This document shows, one piece after another, positions 9,779 through 16,285 of a DNA stretch of 16,285 nt. Source of the DNA: Dipetalonema caudispina (taxonomy: Eukaryota > Nematoda > Chromadorea > Rhabditida > Onchocercidae); NCBI GenBank assembly GCA_013365325.1, contig JABVXV010000672.1, positions 1 to 16,285 on the forward strand, written 5' to 3'. Below the pieces are notes generated by a model. The model ran no database searches. It was not told where the DNA came from and worked only from the letters and a program-made list of their open reading frames with translations. Each line of letters opens with the position of its first letter. The stretch's first letter is position 1. Both the position numbers and the translations under genes were made by a program.

Positions 9779-10602
9779 CACAGTTATTTTAAATGACAAA
9801 AAAATTGCTTCTTCTTCTTTTTTTTTTTTACAAATTATAATTTTGCAAAATTTATGCATTTTTTTTAGTGAACTGTAAATGTGATGTACGCTTCTAAATA
9901 TCAATCCCTACATCTGTCAATCATATGTATGTATCGATTTTTTTTTTCAAGCGTTGCATGCATTTTATTGCTTTTCAAAAAAAAAAAAAAAAAAATTCAA
10001 AAAAAAGGAAAATAATAATAATTTGTTTATTGTTTACAACAAGGTTTGTTCTGTTTTTCATCTTTTTTCTTATGCATAATAAAAATTTTAAATGTAATTC
10101 TGATATACATTTCTAAGATAAATGAAATGATCTTTAATTTTCGCTACCACAAATAAATGAAACTAATCACAATAACATATTATTATCATTTTTATTTGTA
10201 AACGAATATATATTTTAATGATTATATGGTTGAATTAAGTTAATCATTTTAGTGTATTATCGTTACTATAATAATGATATATGATTTGAAATGGATATAT
10301 ATTTATAATTGTTTAACTATAATGATAAGTACATTTTTACTGTTTTACAGTAGATGTTATATCATAAATGTATAAATAAAATTTTTCATAAATAAAATTT
10401 GCCTCTTATAGGACGTGGTGCTGCAATGATTATCGAATCGTTGAATTTGTTTTATCATTTGAGTTGTTTCCGATGTTACGTATGTAAGATGACATTGGGA
10501 AATGGAACTCGTGGTACCGATGTTCGGGTCCGTGATTCTAAGCTTCATTGTCAAAGTTGTTATAGCAATGAGGAATCTGGCCTTAAATTTAGTAAAGTTT
10601 AG
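277..10602 (+). CDS. LMO7-like PDZ and LIM domain protein, 15 exons, 5' partial
   Basis: Gene-level entry. Exons in phase: 277-456, 581-680, 1029-1198, 1368-1514, 2366-2470, 2883-3059, 3495-3633, 4093-4356, 4688-5056, 5583-5707, 6158-6286, 8212-8357, 8580-8745, 9275-9386, 10412-10602; sum 2520 nt, about 839 residues plus TAG. Seen: a PDZ domain (model residues about 241-336), long Ser/Asn/Thr/Arg-rich linkers with no membrane segment, and one C-terminal LIM domain (about 769-826) with all eight zinc ligands. Known of the family: PDZ followed by a C-terminal LIM with the LG-x-GAAMIIESL signature is typical of LMO7, an adaptor at adherens junctions and actin structures; human LIMCH1 has a related LIM but no PDZ. 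Inferred: a cytoplasmic scaffold at cell junctions or muscle attachments. The N-terminus, and any calponin-homology domain, lies outside the window or is absent. The least certain junctions are the exon 8 donor, the exon 12 donor and the exon 13 acceptor. Confidence 0.85.
581..680 (+). CDS. Exon 2: Ser/Thr/Asn-rich linker
   Basis: 33 codons plus one base, entering in phase 0 after AGTTTTTTAG and leaving in phase 1 before GTAATATAG. The peptide starts KSNSSNNSLPTTKRETFS and is low-complexity and basic. The donor was chosen over GTGGTA four bases earlier because the split codon (G+TT) opens exon 3 in frame and the GTAAT match is better. Confidence 0.7.
1029..1198 (+). CDS. Exon 3: polar linker
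   Basis: 170 nt between a TTTTCCAG acceptor and CAG|GTTTGC. It enters with two bases completing a Val codon and ends in phase 0. The encoded peptide is hydrophilic (SLGVELCREQSANITSV at the start, an Asn/Asp/Glu-rich end) without a known motif. The frame stays open past the donor into the intron, but the extension is AT-driven Phe/Tyr/Ile sequence and not likely coding. Confidence 0.75.
1368..1514 (+). CDS. Exon 4: linker with TSPKFSRTNRLSNEIHE end
   Basis: 49 codons, phase 0 at both ends, with a TTTTGCAG acceptor and a strong GAG|GTAAGA donor. The encoded segment has aromatic and Thr/Ser residues, then a basic stretch near PRTSPKFSRTNRL. It could hold phosphorylation sites, but no domain is recognised. 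The best-matching donor of the gene is here, which makes this boundary firm. Confidence 0.8.
1515..2365 (+). other. Intron 4, no gene seen
   Basis: 851 nt of AT-rich sequence from GTAAGA to TTATGCAG. It has many T runs and stop codons in all frames. A TTTGCAG at about 1676-1682 looks like an acceptor, but the sequence after it closes within a few codons in the needed phase, so I did not call an exon. Confidence 0.7.
2366..2470 (+). CDS. Exon 5: linker just before the PDZ domain
   Basis: 35 codons, phase 0 at both ends, between TTATGCAG and ATG|GTTTTT. The peptide begins ITVPKSHLKTVDIQFEDK and then becomes Asn/Asp/Arg-rich. No domain is recognised. Its phase matches exon 4 and exon 6, and the open frame closes soon after the donor. 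Confidence 0.75.
2471..2882 (+). other. Intron 5, no gene seen
   Basis: 412 nt of AT-rich intron sequence ending in TATTTCTTAG. No open frame, RNA structure or repeat stands out. Confidence 0.7.
2883..3059 (+). CDS. Exon 6: first half of PDZ domain
   Basis: 59 codons, phase 0 at both ends. It encodes the first beta strand (GEIINVKINL), the carboxylate-binding loop as KHFGFTITGG (HFGF in the place of the usual GLGF) and the strand-helix stretch VPVKIDAVIVGTPADQAGL, a textbook PDZ core with the conserved G-TPA-x-x-AGL block. The intron falls directly before the VGD turn. PDZ domains bind short C-terminal peptides of partner proteins; the ligand cannot be predicted from this sequence alone. Confidence 0.92.
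3060..3494 (+). other. Intron 6, within the PDZ domain
   Basis: 435 nt from GTTTTTTTTT to ATTTAG, AT-rich and non-coding. A short stretch near 3400-3425 repeats TATCAGAT-like words. Nothing else is visible. Confidence 0.75.
3495..3633 (+). CDS. Exon 7: second half of PDZ domain
   Basis: 46 codons plus one base. It completes the PDZ with VGDLLLSINDESV, the second helix carrying YYQCVVRMLHEAE, and the last strand GDIELRIRRSD. The position equivalent to the first residue of PDZ helix B, which often decides ligand class, lies near MDRYYQC and is not the His of a classic class I PDZ; this is a rough alignment by eye. The donor TTG|GTATTG leaves phase 1, which joins to GT in exon 8 to give Gly. 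Reading on without splicing meets TGA six codons later. Confidence 0.9.
3634..4092 (+). other. Intron 7, no gene seen
   Basis: 459 nt of AT-rich sequence between the PDZ exon and exon 8, ending in ACTTTTTAG. No conserved motif or open frame is recognised. Confidence 0.7.
4093..4356 (+). CDS. Exon 8: basic Ser-rich linker, 3' end uncertain
   Basis: Enters in phase 1 (G+GT gives Gly). The peptide includes RISTENPSSAIDQRSTISF, a basic HSSPTRKLSTG stretch, then a short amphipathic piece SKFFNAMSKFLAFIR. The most consensus-like donor (CGA|GTAAGC after 4331) leaves phase 0, which would put exon 9 in a frame that stops after about a dozen codons. Donors that leave the needed phase 1 are after 4287, 4308 and 4356, all with GTAAAT. 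I used 4356 because it keeps the whole open frame and has slightly better pairing, but this end is unresolved. Confidence 0.65.
4357..4687 (+). other. Intron 8, with a 22-nt T run
   Basis: 331 nt ending in TTTTCCTTTTAG. It contains an uninterrupted T run at 4472-4493. I looked here for a small exon that would resolve the phase conflict at exon 8. The candidates with plausible splice sites either contain an in-frame stop or are only 7 nt long. Confidence 0.65.
4688..5056 (+). CDS. Exon 9: longest exon, Ser/Arg-rich linker with poly-Gly
   Basis: 369 nt, entering with two bases and leaving in phase 1 at GAAGAG|GTTTAA. It encodes GMVTAVAHNVKDAVV, a Ser-rich run, an acidic DDDDP block, a Ser/Arg segment (SRERFSSRTSLASS), a short Gly run (TGGGGGD) and KPGKLADFIPEVERKTD. 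The sequence is consistent with a disordered, phosphorylatable linker between PDZ and LIM. An overlapping frame at 4820-5062 is also open, but its His/Val/Leu content shows it is a shadow. Confidence 0.85.
5057..5582 (+). other. Intron 9, no gene seen
   Basis: 526 nt, AT-rich, with a pale inverted word ATCATGAT in the 5460-5510 region. No open frame of note. Confidence 0.7.
5583..5707 (+). CDS. Exon 10: acidic linker
   Basis: 125 nt after AATTATAG. Two entering bases complete a Glu codon, giving ESDIDGFTNLFTSEDDGEV, and then PLVLRNYDITPVRSV; the exon ends at AAG|GTAATT in phase 0. The acidic, Ser/Thr-containing peptide has no recognised domain. Its length and phase fit exons 9 and 11 without adjustment. 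Confidence 0.8.
5708..6157 (+). other. Intron 10, with a degenerate short tandem repeat
   Basis: 450 nt. Between 5748 and about 5850, sequence words TTATC...TTACTT...GTAAA or AATAAA recur about four times with spacing of 20-30 nt (starts near 5748, 5775, 5805, 5825), which looks like an old decayed tandem duplication. Otherwise non-coding. Confidence 0.5.
6158..6286 (+). CDS. Exon 11: conserved-looking linker block
   Basis: 43 codons, phase 0 at both ends, between TATTCTAG and CAG|GTAAAT. The peptide ISYWMKKDEAKTMSLPRN is followed by EYRRNGYVVPCNLP. The Trp, Tyr and Cys content is less low-complexity than its neighbours, so this could be a short conserved docking motif, but I do not recognise it. 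The reverse-strand open frame across it is a shadow. Confidence 0.82.
6287..8211 (+). other. Intron 11, largest intron (1.9 kb)
   Basis: Runs from GTAAAT to ATACTCAG. It is mostly AT-rich with stops in all frames. It holds a candidate alternative terminal exon at 6359-6430 (listed separately) and a small GC-richer island near 7505-7660 with a repeated 12-mer CCATCCGGAAAT at 7522-7533 and 7592-7603. A 42-nt open patch after a TTTTTCATCCAG acceptor at 7200 does not connect in phase with exons 11 and 12. Confidence 0.6.
6359..6430 (+). other. Candidate alternative terminal exon (uncertain)
   Basis: After a 72-nt mini-intron (6287-6358, GTAAAT to AATTTTAG) exon 11 could splice into a phase-0 frame of 23 codons, KDSIMSEENNINDNRDKRRF and three more residues, ending in TAA at 6428-6430. 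This would make a protein with PDZ but no LIM. An AATAAA lies at 6602-6607. Intron size and acceptor are typical of nematodes, but the codons are AT-rich and chance cannot be excluded. Confidence 0.3.
8212..8357 (+). CDS. Exon 12: Gln/Glu and Arg/Asp-rich linker
   Basis: Begins in phase 0 after ATACTCAG with DSREWRQIIEQQHLPSPGDP, then a mixed-charge ESRDRSEADSKFHGRP stretch and GAYHH. It must leave in phase 2 to join exon 13. The only GT that does so is TTTT|GTATCA (exon end 8357), a poor donor. CATAG|GCTAGT (exon end 8348) gives the same frame and pairs better with U1 but is a GC donor. The frame stays open beyond both until about 8450. Base composition is clearly richer in G and C than the flanks, supporting coding. 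Confidence 0.78.
8580..8745 (+). CDS. Exon 13: Ser-rich linker before LIM
   Basis: One entering base, then SRYGSGKITRPLLQSETTRM and a Ser-rich tail (ESLSSTDQSRKSSDSN) ending in phase 0 at GTG|GTAGAT. A second acceptor 18 nt upstream (TTTTCAG, exon start 8562) is in the same frame and would add six residues (LILNYS); it has the better consensus, so a tandem-acceptor choice is possible. No domain is recognised. Confidence 0.78.
8746..9274 (+). other. Intron 13, with T15A10 tract and 17-nt T run
   Basis: 529 nt. A run of 15 T followed directly by 10 A sits at 9064-9088. The acceptor is preceded by 17 uninterrupted T (9252-9268) and CTTCAG, the longest polypyrimidine tract of the gene. No gene is seen. 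Confidence 0.75.
9275..9386 (+). CDS. Exon 14: start of LIM domain, GC donor
   Basis: 37 codons plus one base. After an Asn/Ser-rich lead (SDESNNRKVNSKSQSN) and EPLLSISGKHR comes CSHCGMEL, the first zinc-ligand pair of a LIM domain (C-x2-C). The frame needs phase 1 at the 3' end. The junction that gives it is CTTG|GCAAGT, a GC donor with full GCAAGT consensus, so G+GA makes the Gly of the family LGRG motif. The nearest GT (after GGCAA) gives the wrong phase. Reading through meets TGA four codons later. Confidence 0.88.
9387..10411 (+). other. GC-AG intron 14 rich in homopolymers
   Basis: 1025 nt splitting the LIM domain. It contains an A33 run at 9740-9772, T runs of about 10-12 near 9551, 9628 and 9819, and an A run near 9979-9994. 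It ends in CTCTTATAG. Small open frames across these runs encode poly-Phe or poly-Lys and are not genes. Confidence 0.75.
10412..10602 (+). CDS. Exon 15: most of the LIM domain and C-terminus
   Basis: Two entering bases, 62 codons, then TAG. It encodes RGAAMIIESLNLFYHLSCF and continues to the end of LIM. Zinc ligands over exons 14-15: C-x2-C-x19-H-x2-C-x2-C-x2-C-x21-C-x2-C, an exact LIM spacing. The GAAMIIESL and YHLSCF stretches are characteristic of the LMO7/LIMCH1 LIM. After the last Cys come 13 residues ending LKFSKV, with no C-terminal extension. LIM domains bind proteins, not usually DNA. The reverse-strand open frame here is a shadow. Confidence 0.95.
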
Positions 10603-11902
10603 AAAAGTTTAGAACAACACTTATTTTAATTTTTTCTTCCCTTCTTCCTCTTTTTTCTTTCCTTTCAATGTTATTTTTATATTTGTCATCCATAGAAATT
10701 AAGCATTTTGAATTCAATTTTATGGAAAGTCTTTCGAAAGTAGTTTATTTTTCATATGTATTTGAAGTAGGATAACATTAGTAAGACAAATTTGATATAT
10801 TTGTTAATTTATTTATTAAAAATTACTACTACGAAAATTGTTTAATTTTATTGTTTGCTCATAAATATTTATCCTTATATTATTACCAATTTTTCGTTCC
10901 TTTTTTTCTTTAAATAGCTGTAATTATACATAATTAATGGTAAATTTGTTCATGTCCTACTTATCATTACTTTTTCTACAAATTCTATTCACTCATAAAA
11001 TAGTTCTTATGTTGGAATGCTAAATTAAAAATGAAAAATAACGTAACATAATGATACAGTACATCATCATAATATGTTGTTTCATATTGAATATTAATTT
11101 TATTGAAGCTAGAATTAAAAATTTTTTTTTTTATATTTAAATTTTTCACCAAATGTATTTTTATGATTCATCACAACAATATTATTTTCTTTATTTTCAT
11201 TTGTTTCTTCTAAGATTTCCCATAATTTTCTCAAATTTATATTATATTTACTTTTGAACTTAAAAAAAAAAATTGTTTCACATTTATTGAAATCGTTCAT
11301 GTTTTCTTCTTTGTTCTTTTCTTGTAATACATGGAATCGTACTGATGGATGTATTTTTGTTTCTGTAGTACCTAACTTAACTTAGCCTTAATATTTTTGG
11401 TAATGCTTACCTTTTTTTCGGAAGGAATTAAAATTTTGAAAATTTGTCATCACACTTCCACACTACATTTGAGATATTTCTTTACGTTATACGTGAGACT
11501 ACATTAATTAGTTCACGTTTAATGAAGCATCTTATTCTTATGGTCTTTTAGAGGATCAATGAAAGCATTAAATGATGAATTAGAATAAGTTAATTATCAA
11601 TAATTTATGTATAATATTTTCTCTGATAATAATGGAAAGTTTACAAGATGGAAGCTTAAGCATAAAACATGCAAAGTTTTTTTCTTAACTACTTCACACT
11701 CTTAGCATTCCAAATTTCTTCTTTTGAATGATCAATTAGTTAACAGTGTCTTCCTTTGGAATTTGAAACTGAATCAGAATTAAACTTCAAATCAAATTCC
11801 AGAAGATATTTTCAAGTTCTCTTAATTCGCAATGATTTTTAAGCGCTTGAATAAATTTATTGTAAGATTGCATTTAAATAAAATATTTATAAAATATTTC
11901 AG

Positions 11903-12019
11903 CATGAGATCAAAAATTTATGCTATAAATTTACCATAGGCCTTCTAGACGAAATTGGTATTCATCCTGGTCTAAAATTTAATCTGAAATTTGAAATAAG
12001 AATTTTTACAACAAAGTAG
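11903..12019 (+). other. Orphan exon-like open frame (uncertain)
   Basis: Following a consensus TATTTCAG acceptor is a 38-codon open frame, HEIKNLCYKFTIGLLDEIGI and on to TAG at 12017-12019, with AATAAA seven bases later at 12026-12031. It has the look of a small terminal exon but no partner exon was found, and it is short enough to occur by chance in sequence of this composition. Confidence 0.2.
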
Positions 12020-12365
12020 CAAGTCAATAAATCTCCATGATATGTTATATGCTACATATACAGTTAAATCTGATTAGTAAAATTCTTTATTTTCTTTGTA
12101 TTTCGATAACAATTTGATAATATTTGTAACCAAAAAAAATATTAAAAGTATTATGGAGGAAATGAAAATCAAGTTTTAGATTTTTCATGAATTAAATTGC
12201 ATTGTTTAAAAAGTGGAATATTAATCAAATGAATGAAGTCAACTAAGTGCTAAATGTGGATGATGGATAAATTCGATTCTTATAACTATATTTGTAGAAA
12301 AGTATGCATATATAACTAGTTAATTGCTTAATTAAATGATTAATTGACAATGAGATAACTGATCA

Positions 12366-12383
12366 ATCGATCAGCTGATCGAT
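12366..12383. repeat. Perfect 18-nt palindrome
   Basis: ATCGATCAGCTGATCGAT reads the same on both strands and is centred on an E-box-like CAGCTG. A further GATC and flanking CTG/CAG extend it loosely on each side (about 12359-12386). It is GC-richer than its surroundings. Confidence 0.9.
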
Positions 12384-15300
12384 CAGTATTAATTTGAGTT
12401 TTAAACAGGATTCAACTGTTAAGCTATAATTTTTGAAATTACTTTTCGTTGATGAATTCAATGCAGTATTCCATTTCACTTATACTTATGAGTGAAGATT
12501 TAATTGTTTAATATTTTAAAAATTTCAAAGTTTGAAAAAATCTCCAAAATTTCCAAAATTTCAGCTTTTTCATATCAGTTTTGAATTGTGATGAATGCGA
12601 AGATATTCTAATAATTTTTAACTCCAAAATTCTCAGAATTATCCATTTTAGAACATAATACTTTATTCACGTCTTCATTCCAATTATTGACTTTTTTTTG
12701 GATAAAATAAGCTTCCCTCAATTTTACCAGTAAAATAAATTAGTCTTCCATTAAATTTATTAACCAATGATATTTTAACTTCTAGCATATTTTTAATGAA
12801 ATTAGTAAATGAATTATATGTATCTGATTCATTTCATCGTACCGAAATTTCATCAGTAAATCAACGTTTCAGTTAATAGACAAGATTTTTTGAGAATTTT
12901 TTTCCCTAACATAATTCAGGAAAGAAATTTTGACGAAATGATTTCAAACATCGAACATAGTTTTGCAACAAATTAACAGTTATCTAACTTGAGGACTGAT
13001 AAAAAACTGTACAATCATCTTCTGAAAAATTGTTAGATTTAATAATTTGTTAATCACTTTTAAAAAGACTAATTATACCTATTCTTTTACTTCTTTTTAC
13101 ATGCCGTTTTTTTACTATTAAATACCATTTCGAATCTTGCAATTTTTAGAAATTATTTCTTTACAGATTTATGAATCTTACAGAATTACAAACTTAACTT
13201 TACAAATTTTATAACTTTTCGATAGAATTACATTATTTTCTCTTAATATCAATATGATACTGTTACAAAATTGTGTCATTGAAATTCCTAAAATCTTCGT
13301 TTCAATCTTCGTTTCATTTTATGCTTTCATTTTACGACGATGATTGAATCGGACAAATATCATTAATGTTTTATAAGAAGAGATTAATATCATAGGCAAA
13401 TCTTCTAACAATAAAATTATTCATCCTGCAACAAACTATAATATAATTAACAAAATGAAGGGGTGAAGAGAAATATTTAAACAAAAAAGGCATTTTTTTT
13501 TTAAAGTCTAAGATAAAATTTTCTTCCGAATAAATCAAAAAATTCAATTAATTGTAAAAAGTAAAACAGATCAAACAAATCATTAAAAAATCTCCAACTT
13601 AAATAGAGTGAAAAAAAATTAATTTTATTCAACTTTAGTCTCTATCATCAACTAATTCAATCTGTTCAGCCTAATCAACTGCATCATATATCTGTGTTGT
13701 ATTTGAACAAATAGCTTTAAATATGAATTAAAATTTAATGAAATGTCTACAATGTCGTTTTTTTCGGCGAAAATTTGAAGAGTGTCATTTGTGGTAATGA
13801 AAATTTTAATTATTTATTGGTCCCGATTTCATTTTCATGTCTATCAGAAATTTCGTTTATCCAAATGCATGAATTACAAACATTTTTCAAATACTTTTTA
13901 CTTTTAAAACTGAAAATTTGATTGAATTTTTACTCATATCAAATGATTGAATTAATTTTTCCGCTTTATAAAGCAAAAAAAGATTTAAATGATATAATAC
14001 GCATGGTAAATTTAGGAAATTTATAAATAATGAATTTAGAATATATAATAAGGAGAACAATGAATTCCATTATTCGGCCCAAAAGATTTTCTCTTAATGT
14101 ATAGTAAAACTCAAATCACAGTTAAAAAGGTTATTTAAAAAATATATTTGTAATGCTTATATGCAATTTATGCATTACTTAATTAAGAATATTATTTGTA
14201 CCAGGCTAAAACAATACGACGCATTTATATTATAATACCAAAAAAAAGAAAAAAAATCATTTTATGAAATAGGAATGAGAAATATTATATGAATTACAAA
14301 CTATTCCCAGAATTATTCAGCAGGACGAATTAATCACTGATTATTTAATTACATGAAAAAATTATTGTGCAAAAATTTTTCACATTGAAATATATTCAAA
14401 TACAAAAAAGAAATTACTTTTATCGAATGATTGTCTGATTTCTACCCCACAAAATTTTCGTTTTTCTGTTTAAATAATTTTATCAAAATTTCTGATTTTC
14501 CTTTTTTCGATCATTTCTCTTCTTTTTCTTGTATGAAAATTTCTATATATCATTTTTTTTTTTAGAAAAAGTAACTGTTATAAATGTATTATTATTAATT
14601 ACCTTGATCACTTTTATTGATCGATGTCTTTCGATCACTTTTTTTGGCGTTTTTTTTTTCATCGTTCTTTATTGATCTCTTTTTCAATATGTAAAATAAT
14701 TTCTTTAAGAATTGGTTATTTGAAAATGTCAACAATACATTTTTCATTTTTGCTATATCAATATAAAAAAAGCAAATTATTCTTTGAGAAAACTTTATTA
14801 GGTATATTTTTGAACAATTTGAACAATTTTTGTTCTATTTTAATTTTGATATTAATCACTTATTATTAAGCTAAGTGATTTTATAAGGCGATTTTGTTTT
14901 AAAAGTATATATATATATATACATTGGTATTAGGCGATTTTATGATTCAAGTTTCAATATTATCGATTTGTTGTGAAATTAGTCCATGTTTTATTTCTAG
15001 CATTAATTTTAGACTAATTAAATTATACTACTGAGACTTCAAGACAAAACCGCCTTCGCAATCTATGCTTCTATTTTTAATAATTGATAATTAGTCAGTC
15101 TTTCTAACAATCGATAGATGATTTTATTTTCATTTTCAATTTCTAATATTTCTAATTGTTTCTCATAGCTTTTATTGATATCTATGCTATGATCTAAAGA
15201 CAAATCGATAGTTTCTCTCTTGAAATAGTGTGTTTTGAATTATTCGATTAATCTTACATATATTTTATTGAAACGTATAATTTCTTCCATTTCTTTGATT

Positions 15301-15720
15301 TGAAATGTCTTAAAATCACATTGTTATTATTTTGTTTCTAAAAAATTATCGGAAAAAAAGAAATTGATAGCGTAAGATTTTCGTCAGCTATAATTATACG
15401 CTTCATTCGTTCAATTAACACGAACAAATCCGATTTAATCGCTAGATATGATATCAATATTATTATCAAGAATTTATTACAATATAACAGAGATTTGTTT
15501 TAATCGAATACTAATCAATTATTAACATTTGCAATTAACAGATAACATTTGTAAATCAATTTGACAGGCAAACTTTTCTCAAATTACAAAACCATTTTTT
15601 TAATACGCTAATTAGTGTTACAATTAAACTAATTGATAACTAGTAATTTCATTAATTTAATTAATATCATTCCATTTCATAGAGTCTTTCTTATCAACTT
15701 CATTTTTCATATCATACATT

Positions 15721-15769
15721 TCTCATCCTCCCTTTCCCTCCTTTTTTCATCTTTTTTCCTTTTTTCCTC
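15721..15769 (+). repeat. Polypyrimidine tract
   Basis: 49 nt of C and T with only two A (15725, 15749), within a wider G-poor region of about 15690-15960. It could be simple low-complexity DNA or a nuclease-sensitive region; no gene is attached. Confidence 0.8.
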
Positions 15770-16168
15770 GTCGTATATTTATCAATTCTGACATGACATT
15801 TTCTCTCCATGTCACATTTGTCATTGTTTTCAACTTTATTTATAGCAAATTGCACTATCTTTTCTTCGTTCCATCTATTTTTCGTCATACCTCTCATCAT
15901 ATATATTTACCTAAATTTCTTCATCATCTAATGATTTCAATTTGTTCATCCCTTTACATCACATTATCAAGTTCATATTCTTCCATATTTTAGCATTAGC
16001 ATTGTCATAATTATTATTTAAATTTATTTTTATCCTTCTAATTATATTAATCTGATATTATGATGAAAAAAAGAAGAAAAATCCAATAAACAATTGCAAT
16101 ATCGCTTCTTTTTTAATCGTTTTCTGATAAACATTGGTTAACAACCGTAAGTTTATGCAATACCATTA

Positions 16169-16285
<117 letters not shown>

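Noticed and set aside
9722..9904. 60-codon open frame on the - strand
   Set aside because: Its body is poly-Phe made by the A33 run. It is inside intron 14.
10357..10554. 65-codon open frame on the - strand
   Set aside because: Shadow of the LIM exon on the other strand.
14624..14869. 81-codon open frame on the + strand, Phe/Leu/Ile-rich
   Set aside because: Composition is what T-rich DNA gives by chance, it has no motif, and there are no splice partners. A frame of this length is not surprising in 5.5 kb of such sequence read in six frames.
15793..15993. 66-codon open frame on the + strand, hydrophobic and His-rich
   Set aside because: Lies in a G-poor pyrimidine-rich region in which stop codons are rare. 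No signal-peptide pattern or domain is convincing.

Overview
The window is AT-rich eukaryotic DNA with many short exons and introns that mostly begin with GT and end in TTTTAG or TTTCAG. This looks like a nematode, possibly a parasitic clade with introns of a few hundred bases such as the filariae. That placement is inferred from composition and splice style, not from a marker gene.

One gene is supported, on the + strand from about 277 to the TAG stop at 10600-10602. I could chain 15 exons in one reading frame across about 10.3 kb, giving roughly 839 residues with the 5' end missing. The protein has a long Ser/Asn/Arg-rich N-terminal part, a PDZ domain (residues about 241-336 of the model), a long low-complexity linker, and a C-terminal LIM zinc-binding domain (about 769-826) ending 13 residues before the stop. 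The order PDZ then C-terminal LIM, and the LIM signature LGRGAAMIIESL, point to the LMO7 (LIM-domain-only 7) family of cell-junction and actin-associated scaffolds. The calponin-homology domain of vertebrate LMO7 is not in the window. It may lie upstream or be absent in this lineage.

Layout: 1-118 is a pure (AAT)n microsatellite; 119-276 is the end of an intron or upstream sequence; 277-10602 is the gene. 10603-16160 is about 5.5 kb of non-coding sequence with some small structural oddities (an orphan exon-like ORF, an 18-nt perfect palindrome, a pyrimidine tract). 16175-16285 is a pure (ATT)n microsatellite, the same repeat as the left end in the opposite orientation and almost the same length.

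The parts of the gene most worth checking are its splice sites. The LIM domain is split by an intron whose donor must be GC rather than GT. A second intron may also use GC. The exon 8/9 junction has a phase conflict at its best-looking donor. A possible alternative terminal exon at 6359-6430 would yield a form lacking LIM. I found no mobile element, tRNA, rRNA or CRISPR, and no sign of an undescribed multigene system.
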